The translations under genes were made by a program, and so were the position numbers. Shown in pieces: positions 26,590 through 39,545 of a stretch of 64,000 nucleotides of DNA. The DNA comes from Tillus elongatus. Taxonomy: Eukaryota > Arthropoda > Insecta > Coleoptera > Cleridae. The DNA is taken from contig OZ023265.1 of NCBI GenBank assembly GCA_964006375.1, positions 12,349,295 through 12,413,294 on the forward strand, given 5' to 3'. Each line of letters starts with the position of its first letter. Positions within the stretch are counted from its first letter, which is position 1. The notes beneath the pieces were generated by a model. It was given only the letters and a program-made list of their open reading frames with translations. It did no database searches and had not been told where the DNA came from.

Positions 26590-27949
26590 AGTGAATTTTT
26601 TTTATTTTAAATTCACTATTGAGGAAATCGCGACTTTCGAATTCTGAAATATGTCTTCAAATGACCGATTTTTATAAAATTTGGTGTATGCCTTCCTGTG
26701 ACAATTGGCTTGGATAGGTTCGTTAGCCAAGAAAAGCGGACCAGTTTCTCCCGAAAAATTTTGTGTTTCCTGTCGAAACATTTATATATCTCCGGAAAGA
26801 GCAAAGCTATAGCTTTAAAATTTGGTAGCCGAGCTAACGTCGTTAAAGCTGAACTATGTACCAAAATTTAGATTTCTAAGTTAAAAGAAAAAAGTCTGAA
26901 CGCAGCAAGTGCGTTATGGAAGTGAATTTTTATAAAAATGCTTTGAATAGCAAATATGTCTTTTTCATGCAAGCAGTTATCAATTTGGTTACCGGTATAA
27001 CTTATATAGTAGAAACAATGTGCCATATTTTATCAAAATAACTTATTTTTTGAAAATGTACAAAAATTTTCCGATAATATACTTTAAATGTTGGTTTCCT
27101 AGCCAACAAATTTTAGGTTAATAGCAAATTGAGTTATTGAAATTTGAAGCATTTAATGAAAATTTGCTACCAAAACGCACTTACCGCGTCTCGATTTTTT
27201 TTTCTTGCAAACATATTGCGATAAAAAAATGCAATAAAATCAGGGTGTTCGAAAAAATTTTTGTAGTGATCACCAACGACTTATGGGCCAGTCGGTGATT
27301 GTCAAAATAATTTTGTAAGATGCAGCTCAAGACACCCTATAATTAACTTATACAAATTTTTCTCGTCTCTTGTATAATATTAATTATATTGGGCTTTACC
27401 GTAGAAATGCGTCACCCTGTATATATGTAAATAGATAAAAACTGAATGTAAACCCGGATATGGATTCTAGGGGCCTAGTTTGCGCTCATTAGAAGAAATC
27501 TTTTTAAAATTCTAAAGTCGCGGTCTCCGCATTGATGAATTTTTTGTACGAAAATTAGCTAAAAATTATGGACAGTTAAACCACAAACTACCGCCAAAGC
27601 GTCAGAGATAAAATAACTGGCCTGTTGCATATCAGCCCTTTTTGTAAAACTTCGTTCCTTTATATATATTGACAAAACATAACCAACACTGTTTAGGCCA
27701 CCCACTAAGATTAATAAAATCGTTAAGGAATAATTTGCATTTGTATATTAAAATTTCCCAATAACGCAAACAATTTGTCAGCTGAAATTGAAAACAGATA
27801 AACGATCTAATAATATACGATAAACGTCAGTGACAGCTTGTAATTGACCTGCGGAATGATATCAAATGTTCCACTGCTAGGTAACGACTCAGACATACTA
27901 GATCTCATATACCTATAAACCAGCTTTTACCATCGTCAACAAAAAGCGG

Positions 27950-28480
<531 letters not shown>

Positions 28481-29152
28481 GCATTTAATGCAAAAAATTT
28501 TAGTGACTTTTGAATTTTGAAAAGATTTCTTCAAATGAGCGCGAACTAGGCCCCATAGAACCCATATCCGGGTTAGTTTCAGTTTTTATTTGTTTTCATA
28601 TATACAAGGTGACGCATTTCTAGGGTAAAGCTCAACATATCCATTATTATACAAGATATGAAAAAAATTGTATACGTTAATTACACGGTGTCTGGAACTG
28701 CATCTTATAAGATTATTTTTACAATCAGAGGATAAGTCGCTGGTGAATTTTTTTTCTTAATTTAACACACCTTATCTTATTGCACAATTAGCATTTTCCA
28801 TTAAAAGATAATCCATGTTTGTAAGAAAATAAATTATGGACTCAGCAAGTGCGTTATGGTAACGATTTTTCATAAAATGTTTCTTTCAATAGCTATTTAT
28901 ATTTATATATTTACTATTAACCTAAGGTTCGTTGGCCAGGAAACCAGTTTTTTTGGGTACATTTTAAGCTTATTTTCGGAAGATTTTTGTACATTTTCAA
29001 ACAATAGAGTTCTTTTGGTGAAATATGGTACATTGTTTCTTCTATACAGGTTATACTGTTAACCAAATTTGATGCCAGATTAAAAAAAAGATATATTTCC
29101 TATTAAAAACATTTTTACGAAAATTCACTACCATAACGCCTTTGCTGCGACC

Positions 29153-30320
29153 AGACTTTTTATTATTATTATTAAATACTCATAGTTTCATATCACAAGC
29201 TGTCAAAAATAACAACGGTATTTAAGGCTGTCATTTTAAAGTTCCATTTGACATTTGTAAAAACAATGTATGAAAATGTAAATATGTATAGATAATCAGA
29301 TTCATTATTTCCTACCTTTTTTGCACCAAAGCTTGTTTAAATATTTCAATATTTTTCCTCAAAAATTCGTAAAATAATCCCATAATCTGATCGGTTAATA
29401 TAATCAAATAAAAAACTGGAAAAATGTGTTAAGCTGATCGCTAAGTGAATTATGGTATGCGATTATAAATGCTTGTATTTCCAAAACTATAGTCTTTAGG
29501 TATAGGCGGTATAATACAATAAATAATGTAGGTGGTTGAAACCTAAATGGATATGGTTGTAAATTTTAGATGAGGCAAGTCTTCGTAAAAATTATGAGTG
29601 GTTATTTTAGAAATGTCAAAATTACATTGACCTTGTCAAAGTTTGGAAGCTAAATATAAGTTGTGTATGTGTACAGCAATTGTAAATCTAAAATTAGACA
29701 TCAAATTTTTTTGTGATTATGTAAATAATTTTGATTATGTTACAACGAATTATTTACAGTATATACATATATTATAACTAAGCAAAAACCATAAATGTGC
29801 ATGTCCAAGTTAACAGTAAGAAATCATCGGTGTTTCCTTAGTTAGTACAATGAGATGTGAAAACATCTGGTGTCCAGGTGTCCATGTACAACATTCTCAG
29901 CCTCGCTTAAAAATAAGAAACTCAGAGTCACTGTTTATTGCGATACAAGCTAGGATTAGCCCACCGCATCAAATTCGTTTTAAATAAGCTTTAAAGTGTA
30001 TACTGAAGGGTGCGCTGGAATCAGTCGCTCCTGAGTAGCCACAAATTGGTTTATTACATGTATGCACAAGACCCATAAATGGCAACTCACACAAAAAATA
30101 TGAAACTGCTAAGTATTTCTCAACGAATTGATGAAATCACCTTCTGAATGTTTCTACACGTCCGTGGTGCGATGAAGAATCATGACGCATATACATTTTT
30201 CGAGGAATGCATATCATTCGGTGATTTTCATCTGTGGCAACCCCAAAAAGTTGCCATAATCTGAGCGGTAGCCACAATAGAGTACTATTCTCACACACGT
30301 TGTCATAATCATTGCATCAC
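29153..30320. other. Unassigned AT-rich sequence
   Basis: No coding region or recognised element seen. Words such as TGGCAACC and TTGCCATAA near 30235-30260 echo, in inverse, the region before the 87-bp array. Confidence 0.3.
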
Positions 30321-30570
<250 letters not shown>

Positions 30571-30859
30571 CTCTTCTTTTTCGAACACTGTATCCATAAA
30601 TTCAATAATTTAATTTAAAGACTGGTAGATTACGTCCTCATCTACAAGGCAAGCAATCCAAAGTAAATAATCATGTCGTGTGTATGAGAGAAAAATATCA
30701 ATATGTTCCAGTCTGAAAACGTCAATTTTGACATAACTGTTCGAATACCTCAAAAAAAAAAGACTTAGGTATGTGACATTATATACAAAAAGTATTCAGA
30801 ATTGTATGCAGAATCTCAATATGTCATCATATACTGGGTGTCCAATTTGAAATAAGGAA

Positions 30860-31205
30860 TTCATTGATTGTTGTTGCCCTTACTTGGTGAAACTGATCCA
30901 TACTACATAGAGACTTGGAGACTACTTCTCTGGCTCCACTGTTGAGTTTTGTTTCTGTAGGTGAAGGGCGTAGCCAGCGTGTAAGCTAACTGGAGCAAGA
31001 GGCCCTTATGAATTCAATTTTTATCTGTCTGAGGATGATGTCAAGCAGCGAAACTAGTCACAGAAACGTTGAAAAACATCCGAGAACATCAAGAATTCAT
31101 AAGGGCCTCTTGCTCCAGTTAGCTTAAGCGCTGGCTTCGTCCTTCATCTACAGAAACGAAACCCAACAGTGAAGCCAGAGAAGTAGTCTCCAAGTCTGTA
31201 TGTAG
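30860..31205. mobile_element. Foldback element with hammerhead motif and 13-bp direct flanks
   Basis: The arms, about 30903-31015 and 31090-31205, are inverted copies of each other (for example AGGCCCTTATGAATTC against GAATTCATAAGGGCCT). They enclose a loop of about 75 bp holding a hammerhead-like core. TTGAAATAAGGAA flanks the whole on both sides (30847-30859 and 31206-31218), consistent with a target duplication. The left side has about 43 bp before the arm that are not matched on the right. Confidence 0.6.
31024..31065 (+). ncRNA. Hammerhead-like motif in foldback loop
   Basis: TCTGT pairs with ACAGA as stem I. The core CTGAGGA (31029-31035; position 7 is variable in hammerheads) leads to a weak stem II (GATG/CAGC with one mismatch). 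GAA (31050-31052) is followed by the palindrome ACTAGT as stem III, then C31059 as cleavage base. The weak stem II makes activity uncertain. Confidence 0.5.
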
Positions 31206-31284
31206 TTGAAATAAGGAAGTTGACATCTACTTCCGGTATAACCGAAGATACCACTAGCCTGAAAATATTTTAGCCAAGTGTCTC

Positions 31285-32626
31285 CTAATTCCTAGCAATT
31301 ACAGGCTTAATTCTCTCCTTTCAGTCGTCTCTAAAGTGGTGGAAAAGTATATAAACACCGAATTACTAAAATTTCTTGAAAACACAGTCTAATCAACGAC
31401 AGGCAGTATGGATTCCGGCAGCGCAGATCAACTGCCGACCTTTTTTCCTTTGTCACCCAGTCTTGGAACAAATCTATGGAACTACACGGTGAATCCCAGA
31501 TTGTCGCTCTAGACATATCCAAAGCATTTGACCAGGTTTGGCACGCAGCGCTGCTTAATAAACTTCTGGCCTATGGCCTACCACCAAAACTCTGTACCTG
31601 GACAGCAAATTTCCTCTCCAACCAGAGCATTTCTGTTGTCGTGGATGGCCATTCCTCTAAACTGTATCCAATTAATGCAGGAGTCCCTCAAGGTTCAGCT
31701 TTAGCCCCTACTTTGTTTCTTCACATCAATGACCTTCTCTCTAGCACATCCAACCCAATTCACAGTTACGTGGACGACAGCACCCTCCATTCATAGCCCA
31801 ATTAGATGAGGATTCCAGACTCATGGAGGGTTCTGTCTCTGTGGATCTCCAAAAAATATTGGACTGGGGAAGTATAAATCTTGTACAATTCAACTCCATC
31901 AAATCTCAGTCTTGCCTTCTATGTCATAAGAGATACACCAGCCCTAGACCCATCACGATGAACAACCAAGTTATTCAAAGTAATGAGCCCTTTTTACCTG
32001 TTGGCATTTCTGTGGATCGAAGTCTCAATTGGAACTAACATGTCACAGCAATTGCAGAAGCGGCTGCTAAGAAATTAGGTTTCCTCTTCCCAGCTCGCAA
32101 ATACTTTTCACCAGCTAATCTCTATACCTTATATACTTCACAAATAAGGCCAAACCTCGAATACTGCTCCCACATCTGGGGTGCCGCTACCGCTTCTACG
32201 TTCGCTATACGTCTCATCGGTGACCCTACCCTCACCCAAAGGGTGCCATCGCTTGCCCACCGACGTGCTGTTAGTGACCTCTCTCTTACAGATATCTGCA
32301 CAGGCACTGCTCGGAGGAGCTTTCTTCCATAGTTCCTCCACCTGCTGCCCCCAACACATCTACCAGGGGAACAGAGCGAATGCACCCTTTTACTGTCCAG
32401 GTCACCAAACATAGAACATCTTGTTATGCCCGTTCTTTTGTCCCGAGGACTTCCAAGTTGTGGAATTCCTTGCCGGCACATGTTTTTCCTTCTCCCCCGA
32501 ACCTCCAAACCTTCAAGTCCAGGATTAATAAGTTGCCTCTTTTCCCCTTGTCGACACCCACGGTATAATAGTATTTAGGCTGTGAGCTCTCCTGGTGTGT
32601 TGTTGAAATAAAAAAATAAAAAAATT
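31285..32626 (+). mobile_element. LINE family B, 5'-truncated, decayed
   Basis: The reverse transcriptase is visible from the ISLLSVVSKV region (frameshifted start) through motif A (VALDISKAFDQVWH), motif B (NAGVPQGSALAPTLFL) and motif C (SYVDDSTLHS). A deletion follows at 31793, then DWGSINLVQF. The C-terminal part (SFVPRTSKLWNSLPAHVF) lies near 32440, and an A-rich tail lies at about 32608-32625. It is inside the proposed RING-gene intron, shortly before the candidate last exon. Confidence 0.85.
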
Positions 32627-32729
32627 GCATTAGTATAGTACCAAATTTTGAGATTTTTCCTGATGATGGTTTTCCCCTATTAAATTAATTTTGTAACTTT
32701 AAATTTATATATGTACCTCCTTATTATAG

Positions 32730-32981
32730 AAACTACTGTCAAATAATAAGAATAAGAATACAGCAGCAAAGAAAACGGCAGCAAGGCAAGGCACATCAAA
32801 AAAAGCACCAACAAAGAAGACGTCAACAAAAAAGTCATTAGCAAAAAAGACTGTAGCAAAGAAAACAGCTCCGAAAAGACTGCAAACACCTACTCGTTCC
32901 AGTCCAAGGAAGAGAAGTATCGTTCCGCCTACTCCAGAGACTCAAAATCGTAAGACAAACACAGATGCGACTAAAGCGTAA
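32730..32981 (+). CDS. Basic Lys/Ala/Thr-rich last exon, probably of the RING gene
   Basis: An acceptor (TACCTCCTTATTATAG) opens 83 codons ending TAA at 32979-32981. The peptide begins KLLSNNKNKN and contains repeated K-K-T/S-A blocks such as TKKTSTKKSLAKKTVAKKTA, then TPTRSSPRKRS. Such tails usually bind nucleic acid or chromatin or act as nuclear localisation signals. It starts in phase 0, matching the phase-0 end of RING exon 2 at 14884, and no competing exon on this strand lies between. Joining them gives a protein of 156 residues. The link is inference; it could belong to another gene. AATAAA follows 60 bp later. Confidence 0.55.
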   Translation, partial: KLLSNNKNKNTAAKKTAARQGTSKKAPTKKTSTKKSLAKKTVAKKTAPKRLQTPTRSSPRKRSIVPPTPETQNRKTNTDATKA

Positions 32982-33040
32982 CTTACATATTAATTCTTGC
33001 AGTCATTCACACTTTTTATTAAGTTAGAATGTAATTTGTT

Positions 33041-33046
33041 AATAAA
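33041..33046 (+). terminator. Polyadenylation signal AATAAA
   Basis: It lies 60 bp after the stop of the basic exon, in an AT-rich context, and fits the 3' end of that gene. Confidence 0.5.
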
Positions 33047-33364
33047 TAGTACTTTAATTTGATTTTCGGGTTGTTTGTGTGTAACTTTATGATTAAAAAG
33101 TGTGTTTTAGATTTTAGTTATCATAATAGGGAAAGCAGGCGATTATCTGTTGAAAGCATGTTTAATTTTATTTGGGAGTATTTATTTTCAAGAATATTTT
33201 TATTTTTTTCAGCGTAAAAATTGTATTAAGTAACTTCGTCATTTTGTATTACTCGATAAAATAAGTTTATACAAAGGGAAGCATAATCAGGTTGTACACG
33301 TGTTTCTAAAATAAATGTTTCATCATTTTGGCTAAAGCAACAGTTAAATTCTAGTTGATGTTAC

Positions 33365-35800
33365 CTTGTGGTGTAGGGCTAAATACTTATTCAGCTATGC
33401 ACAAATTCCCACCACTGTGTTTTGTCACTTGTTAACACTTTTGCATCAGGCCACATATCTTTAATGATCATGTAACCATTCTACCTTATGGTGTAGGGCT
33501 GAATAATTATTCAACTATGCACAAATTTCCACCACTGTGTTTTGTCACTAGTTAACACTTTTGCATCAGGCCACATATCTTTAATGATCATGTACCCATT
33601 CTACCTTATGGTGTAGGGCTAAATAATTATTCAGCTATGCACAAATGTCCACCACTGTGTTTTGTCACTTGTTAACACTTTTGCATCAGACCACATATCT
33701 TTAATGATCATGTACCCATTCTACCTTATGGTGTAGGGCTGAATAATTATTCAGCTATGCACAAAAGTCCACCACTGTTTTGTCACTTGTTAACACTTTT
33801 GCATCAGGCCACATATCTTTAATGATCATGTACCCATTCTACCTTATGGTGTAGGGCTAAATAATTATTCAGCTATGCACAAATTTCCACCACTGTTTTG
33901 TAACTTGCTAACACTTTGGCATCAGACCACGTATTTTCAATTGTCATGTACACGTAGCGCTAAATAATTATTCAGCTATGCACAAATTTCTACCACTGTG
34001 TTTTGTCACTTGTTAACACTTTTGCATCAGGCCACATATCTTTAATGATCATGTACCCATTCTACCTTATGGTGTAGGGCTAAATAATTATTCAGCTATG
34101 CACAAATTTCCACTGTTTTGCCACTTGTTAACACTTTGGCATCAGACCACGTATTTTTAATTGTCATGTACACATTCTACCTTATGGTGTAGCGCTAAAC
34201 AATTATTCAGCTATGCACAAATTTCCACTGTTTTGCCACTTGTTAACACTTTGGCATCAGGCCACGTATCTTTAATGATCATGTACCCATTCTACCTTAT
34301 GGTGTAGCGCTAAATAATTATTCAGCTATGCACAAATTTCCACCACTGTGTTTTGTCACTTGTTAACACTTTTGCATCAGACCACGTATCTTTAATGATC
34401 ATGTACCCATTATACCTTATGGTGTAGGGCTGAATAATTATTCAGCTATGCACAAATGTCCACCACTGTGTTTTGTCACTTGTTAACACTTGCATCAGAC
34501 CACATATCTGTAATGATCATGTACCCATTCTACCTTATGGTGTAGGTATAAATAATTATTCAGCTATGCACAGATTTCCACGACTGTTTTGTCACTTGTT
34601 AAGTTAGCCATCAGACCACGTATCTTTAATTATTATGTACCCATTCTACCTTATGGTGTAGGGCTGAATAATCATTGAGCTATGCACAAATTTCCATGAC
34701 TGTTGTCAGTTAACACTTTTGTATCAGAGCACATATCTTTAATTATCATGTACCCATTCTACCTTATGGTGTAGGGCTAAATAATTATTCAGCTATGCAC
34801 AAATTTCCACACCCGTTTTGTCACTGGTTAACACTTTTGCATCAGACCACATATCTTTGATTATCATGTACCCATTCTACCTTATGGTGTAGGGCTTATA
34901 CACCTATGCACCAATTTCCACCACTGTTTTGTCGCTTGTTAACTCTTTTGCATCAGACCACGTATGTTTGATTTTCATGTAGCCATTCTACCTTATGGTG
35001 TAGGACTAGATAATTATTCTAATATGCAGAAATTTCCACCACTGTTTTGTCACTTGCCAGCTCTTTTGCATCAGACCATGTATTTTTGATTAACATTATA
35101 CCTTTTTGATTAACATTATACCTTATGGTGTAGGGCTAAATAATTATTCAGCTATACACAAGTTTCCACCACTGTTTTGTCACCTGTTAACACTTTGGCA
35201 TCAGACCACAAACCTATAGTTACCATGTTCTCATTCTATCTTATGATGTGGGGCTAAATAATTATTCAGCTATGCATACATTACCACCACAGTTTTGTCA
35301 CTTGTTAACACTTTTTGGTCAGAACGTGTATCTTTGATTACCATGTACCCATTCTACCTCATGGTGCAAGGCTAAATAATTATTCGGCTATGCACAAATT
35401 TTACCCACTATTTTGTCACTTGTTAACACTTTGCATCAGGCATTGGCATCAGACCACATATCTTTAATTATCATGTACCCGTTCTACCTTATGGTGTAGG
35501 GCTAAATAATTATTCAGCTATACACAAATTTCCAACCCCTTTTGTTACTGGTTAACACTTTTGCATCAGACCACATATCTTGGATTATCAGGTACCCATT
35601 CTACCTTATGGTGTAGGGCTAAATAATTCCACTATGCACGCATTACCACCACTGTTCTGTCACTTGTTAACACTTTTGCATCAGGCCATGTTTCTTTGAT
35701 TATCATGTTCCCATTCTACCTTAAGCTGTAGGGCTAAATAATCTGTTCAGTTATGCACAAATTCCCACTGTTTTTGTCACTTGCTAACCCTTTCAAATCA
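33365..35800 (-). repeat. Satellite array of about 21 units of about 118-120 bp, derived from a LINE 3' end
   Basis: The unit includes TTCTACCTTATGGTGTAGGG and TTATTCAGCTATGCACAAAT. About 21 copies are counted by the GGTGTAGGGCT word and its variants. Units are most alike at the left (33365-34500) and drift at the right. On the minus strand most units keep an open end reading LTSDKTQWWKFVHS and stop, matching the C-terminal LAxDRxxWR motif of endonuclease-reverse transcriptase LINEs. The last unit at the right merges into such a LINE C-terminus. Confidence 0.85.
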
Positions 35801-35940
35801 GTCAACGTCTTATCCTTGCCATCCAAAACGTTTCCTACATTACTGTGCCATGTATTTCTTGGTCTCTCTCTTCTTTTTCTCTTATACTTTTGCTTTATAT
35901 GCTCTTTTAACCCTACAATTCTGAAAAATCTTAAAAACAA
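35734..35940 (-). pseudogene. LINE C-terminal fragment (RTE-like)
   Basis: The frame reads YKRKRRERPRNTWHSNVGNV and LTDLKGLASDKNSGNLC. It resembles the RPRxTWxxxV...LAxDRxxWRxL tail of RTE-type endonuclease-reverse transcriptases. It continues directly into the 118-120 bp array, which repeats its last codons. Confidence 0.65.
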
Positions 35941-36099
35941 TATTTTATTCCAATTTTTCGTTTAGAATGGAGTTATTAAATAGTAAAGAAACAAAAAAAA
36001 ATTGTGAAATTTTATTTTACAATAAAAAAAAATGTCAACATACATCAGAATATACAATACCAAGAATGGTGTAAATGTGCGAATGGAATTAAAAAAAGC

Positions 36100-36175
36100 A
36101 GAGTCATAATAACAGAGTTATGTACTAGATATGTATTTAGACAACGAAGTTGTCTTCATCAGTAACTGTTGCTAA
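36100..36175 (-). ncRNA. Degenerate hammerhead motif
   Basis: On the minus strand CTGATGA (36162-36156) is followed by A and a perfect 6-bp stem II, GACAAC/GTTGTC with loop TTC. The next bases are TAAATACATATC where GAAATAC is expected, so conserved G12 is lost. AACAG and CTGTT can pair as the outer part of stem I. It is probably inactive. Confidence 0.5.
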
Positions 36176-36229
36176 CCTAATTGTATGGGCAAAATAATTC
36201 TATTTTAATATCTAAACTAACTAAGGTCG

Positions 36230-36640
36230 TTGTTCAGCAGCATCCTTATCGGCATAGCACTTCAGCATCTTCGGGACATGTTTCTTGATAAGCAGCTATT
36301 GGACATGCAGGTTGAGGAATATATCAAGTTAACTCCACTATGTATGTCTGAGAGTTTCTATCAAATCAGCGGAAAATTTTATCAGCAGACAGAAGGAACC
36401 CATACCTCCCTTTGCCTTTCATGAGCCGATTGAGAGTGACTTTGCTGCATCAGTGGAGTATTTTCCAAGGGTATGGTCGAGATATGTCCTATAGACAGCA
36501 TCAATAATTTTGTTAATAAGTTGAACAGTAGATCCCCTTCAATCATGTTCACTTATGAAATGGAAAACAATGACCAATTTTCCCTTTTGTGACACCCTTG
36601 TTATCAAAAATATAGATAAAATTAGGCTTGCCAGATTTTC
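36230..36640 (+). pseudogene. Penelope-like reverse transcriptase fragment
   Basis: The peptides VEEYIKLTPLCMSESFYQIS and GKFYQQTEGT match the Penelope reverse transcriptase region before the catalytic box. VWSRYVL in place of WxRYVDD, and NFPFCDTLV in place of LPFLDVLV, follow in another frame. The YVDD Asp residues are lost. Confidence 0.6.
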
Positions 36641-36689
36641 ACCAGTTTAACCAGTTTTAACCGCCAACCCAAAACAGATTCTACGGAGA

Positions 36690-37240
36690 CAAGCATGTCT
36701 GACGATAATGGGCATTTTTAGCACCACACCATCAGCGAATTTGGAAGTTCTACTAAATAATCCATCAAATATTCCATCTCTTCACATATGGCTGGAGAGG
36801 GAGACTAGGTGGGCAACATACAGACTTAAAAAAATGACCAATAGCATTCCGGAGGCAATCAGCGTGAGAAGAACTGGACTCCTTGATAACATTGAAAGGC
36901 AAGAGGTTCTGAGAATAATTTCAGATCTGCTGCCTATAAAGACCTATAATTCAAGATTGTCCTTCCAGATAGGGAAGACTGGATTTGGCGTAAAACCACC
37001 CCATTGGGGGCGGACTACTGCTGGTAGATGAACAGCTTCAAAACCGAGTCAGTGGGAGCCAGTGCACATGGGGGCAGCTTCGAGACATAGCCCCGGCACG
37101 CATGCAACCATATACCGGGTAGAAATATACACCATCTGATGTTTGTGAAGGAGATGAAACAGAGTTGTTGCACACACAAGACAATGAAAATACTTTCCCA
37201 GAGCCAAGCTGCTATAAATGCACCTATCATTGCAATTCAA
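36690..37240 (+). mobile_element. LINE family E fragment (reverse transcriptase thumb, RNase H)
   Basis: A frame with TTPSANLEVLLNNPSNIPSL and EARWATYRL-like text (ERETRWATYRLKKM) is the region after the reverse transcriptase of RNase H-bearing LINEs. RNase H residues follow in broken frames to 37240. It is continuous with the first unit of the 338-bp array. Confidence 0.65.
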
Positions 37241-39545
37241 AACGATATGGAGTTACAAGACTTCCCTAAACGATCTAGGCAGGAACAACAATGTGTCTCT
37301 GTTTTGGATAAAAGGACATTGTCAGCTCTGTCACCACTTGCCCAGAATTGGGCTTGGGCAAGAAGCAGAGTACCAACTGTATGAAGAGTGCCGAAATAGC
37401 AGAGCATGGCATATGTTCCTGTCAGGCAGTGGACAGAATGAGGCATCTGCTCTTTGACAAGCACCAACTTGCACCAGAAACTGTGGACTCTCAAAAATTG
37501 TCGACTTCTATAAGAGGCTGAATTTGATGGGTTAAATATAAAACAATTAGGCATGAGCCACAAAAGACACAGTATAGAACGGTATGGAGTTGCAAGACTG
37601 CCCTAAACGATCTAGGCAGCAACAACAATGTGTCTCTGGTCTGGATAAGAGGACATTGTCAGCTCCATCACCACTACCCAGAATTGGGCTTGGACAAGCA
37701 GCAGAGTACCCACTGTGTATAAAGAGTGACGAAATAGCAGAGCATGGCAGATGTGCCTGTCCAACAGGGGACAGAATGAGGCATCTTCTCTTTGTCAAGA
37801 ACCGACTTGCGTCAGAAAATGTGGACTCTCAAAAATTGTCGACTTCTGTAAGAGGCTGGATTTGATGGGTTAAATATATAACAATTAGGCATGAGCCACA
37901 AAAGACACAGTATAGAACGGTATGGAGTTGCCAGACTGCCCTAAACGATCTAGGCAGCAACAACAATGTGTCTCTGTTCTGGATAAGGGGACATTGTCAG
38001 CTCCGTCACCACTTGCGCAGAATTGGCTTTGACAAGAAGCAGAGTAGCAACTGTGTATGAAGAGTGACAAAGTAGCAGAGCATGGCATATATTCCTGTCC
38101 GGCAGTGGACATAATGAGGCATCTTCTCTTTGTCAAGAACCGACTTGCGTCAGAAAATGTGGACTCTCAAAAATTGTCGACTTCTGTAAGAGGCTGGATT
38201 TGATGGGTTAAATATAAAACAATTAGGCATGAGCCACAAAAGACACAGTATAGAACGGTATGGAGTTGCAAGACTGTCCTAAAAGATCTAGGCAGCAACA
38301 ACTATGTTTCTCTGATCTGGATAAGAGGACATTGTCAGCTTCGTCACCAGTTACCCTGAATTGGGCTTGGACAAGAAGCAGAGTACCAACTGTGTATGAA
38401 GAGTGACGAAATAGCAGAGCATGGCATATATTCCTGTCCGGCAGGGGACAGAATGAGGCATCTGCTCTTTGTCAAGCACCAACTAGCACCAGAAACTGTG
38501 GACTCTCAAAAATTGTCGACTTCTGTAAGAGGCTGAATTTGATGGGTTAAATATAAAACAATTAGGCATGAGCCACAAAAGACACAGTATAGAACGGTAT
38601 GGAGTTGCAAGACTGCCCTAAACGATCTAGGCAGCAACAACAATATGTCTCTGGTCTGGATAAGAGGACATTGTCAGCTCCATCACCGCTACACAGAATT
38701 GGGCTTGGACAAGAAGCAGAGTACCCACTGTGTATGAAGAGTGACGAAATAGCAGAGCATGGCAGATGTGCCCGTCCAACAGGGGACAGAATGAGGCATC
38801 TTCTCTTTGTCAAGAGCCGACTTGCGTCAGAAAATGTGGACTCTCAAAAATTGTCGACTTCTGTAAGAGGCTGGATTTGATGGGTTAAATATAAAACAAT
38901 TAGGCATGAGCCACAAAAGACACAGTATAGAACGGTATGGAGTTGCAAGACTGTCCTAAAAGATCTAGGCAGCAACAACTATGTTTCTCTGATCTGGATA
39001 AGAGGACATTGTCAGCTTCGTCACCAGTTACCCTGAATTGGGCTTGGACAAGAAGCAGAGTACCAACTGTGTATGAAGAGTGACGAAATAGCAGAGCATG
39101 GCATGTATTCCTGTCCGGCAGGGGACAGAATGAGGCATCTGCTCTTTGTCAAGAACCAACTTGCACCAGAAACTGTGGACTCTTAAAAATTGTCGACTTC
39201 TATAAGAGGCTGAATTTGATGGGTTAAATATAAAACAATTAGGCATGAGCCACAAAAGACACAGTATAGAACGGTATGGAGTTGCAAGACTGCCCTAAAC
39301 GATCTAGGCAGCAACAACAATGTGTCTCTGGTCTGGATAAGAGGACATTGTCAGCTCCATCACCACTACCCAGAATTGGGCTTGGACAAGAAGCAGAGTA
39401 CCAACTGTCTATGAAGAGTGACGAAATAGCAGAGCATGGCAGATGTGCCTGTCCGGCAGTGGACAGAAGAAGGCATCTGCTCTTTGTCAAGAACCAACTT
39501 GCGCCAGAAAATGTGGACTCTCAAAAGTTGTTGACTTCTGTAAGA
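37240..39545 (+). repeat. Satellite array, about 7 units of about 338 bp, derived from LINE RNase H
   Basis: Units start near 37240, 37577, 37915, 38253, 38592, 38930 and 39270. Each contains TATGGAGTTGCAAGACTG and TGATGGGTTAAATATA. In one frame each keeps TALNDLGSNNNVSLVWIRGH, the RNase H segment before its final Asp, and later RHLLFVKN. The first unit is contiguous with LINE family E. Units differ by scattered substitutions and small indels. Confidence 0.85.

Noticed and set aside
32122..32508. 128-codon minus-strand frame
   Set aside because: Antisense shadow of LINE family B; the same frames appear at 17960 and 57635 for the same reason.
33365..35800. CRISPR-like regular spacing
   Set aside because: The whole 118-120 bp unit is conserved, not a short repeat with unique spacers, and the DNA is eukaryotic.
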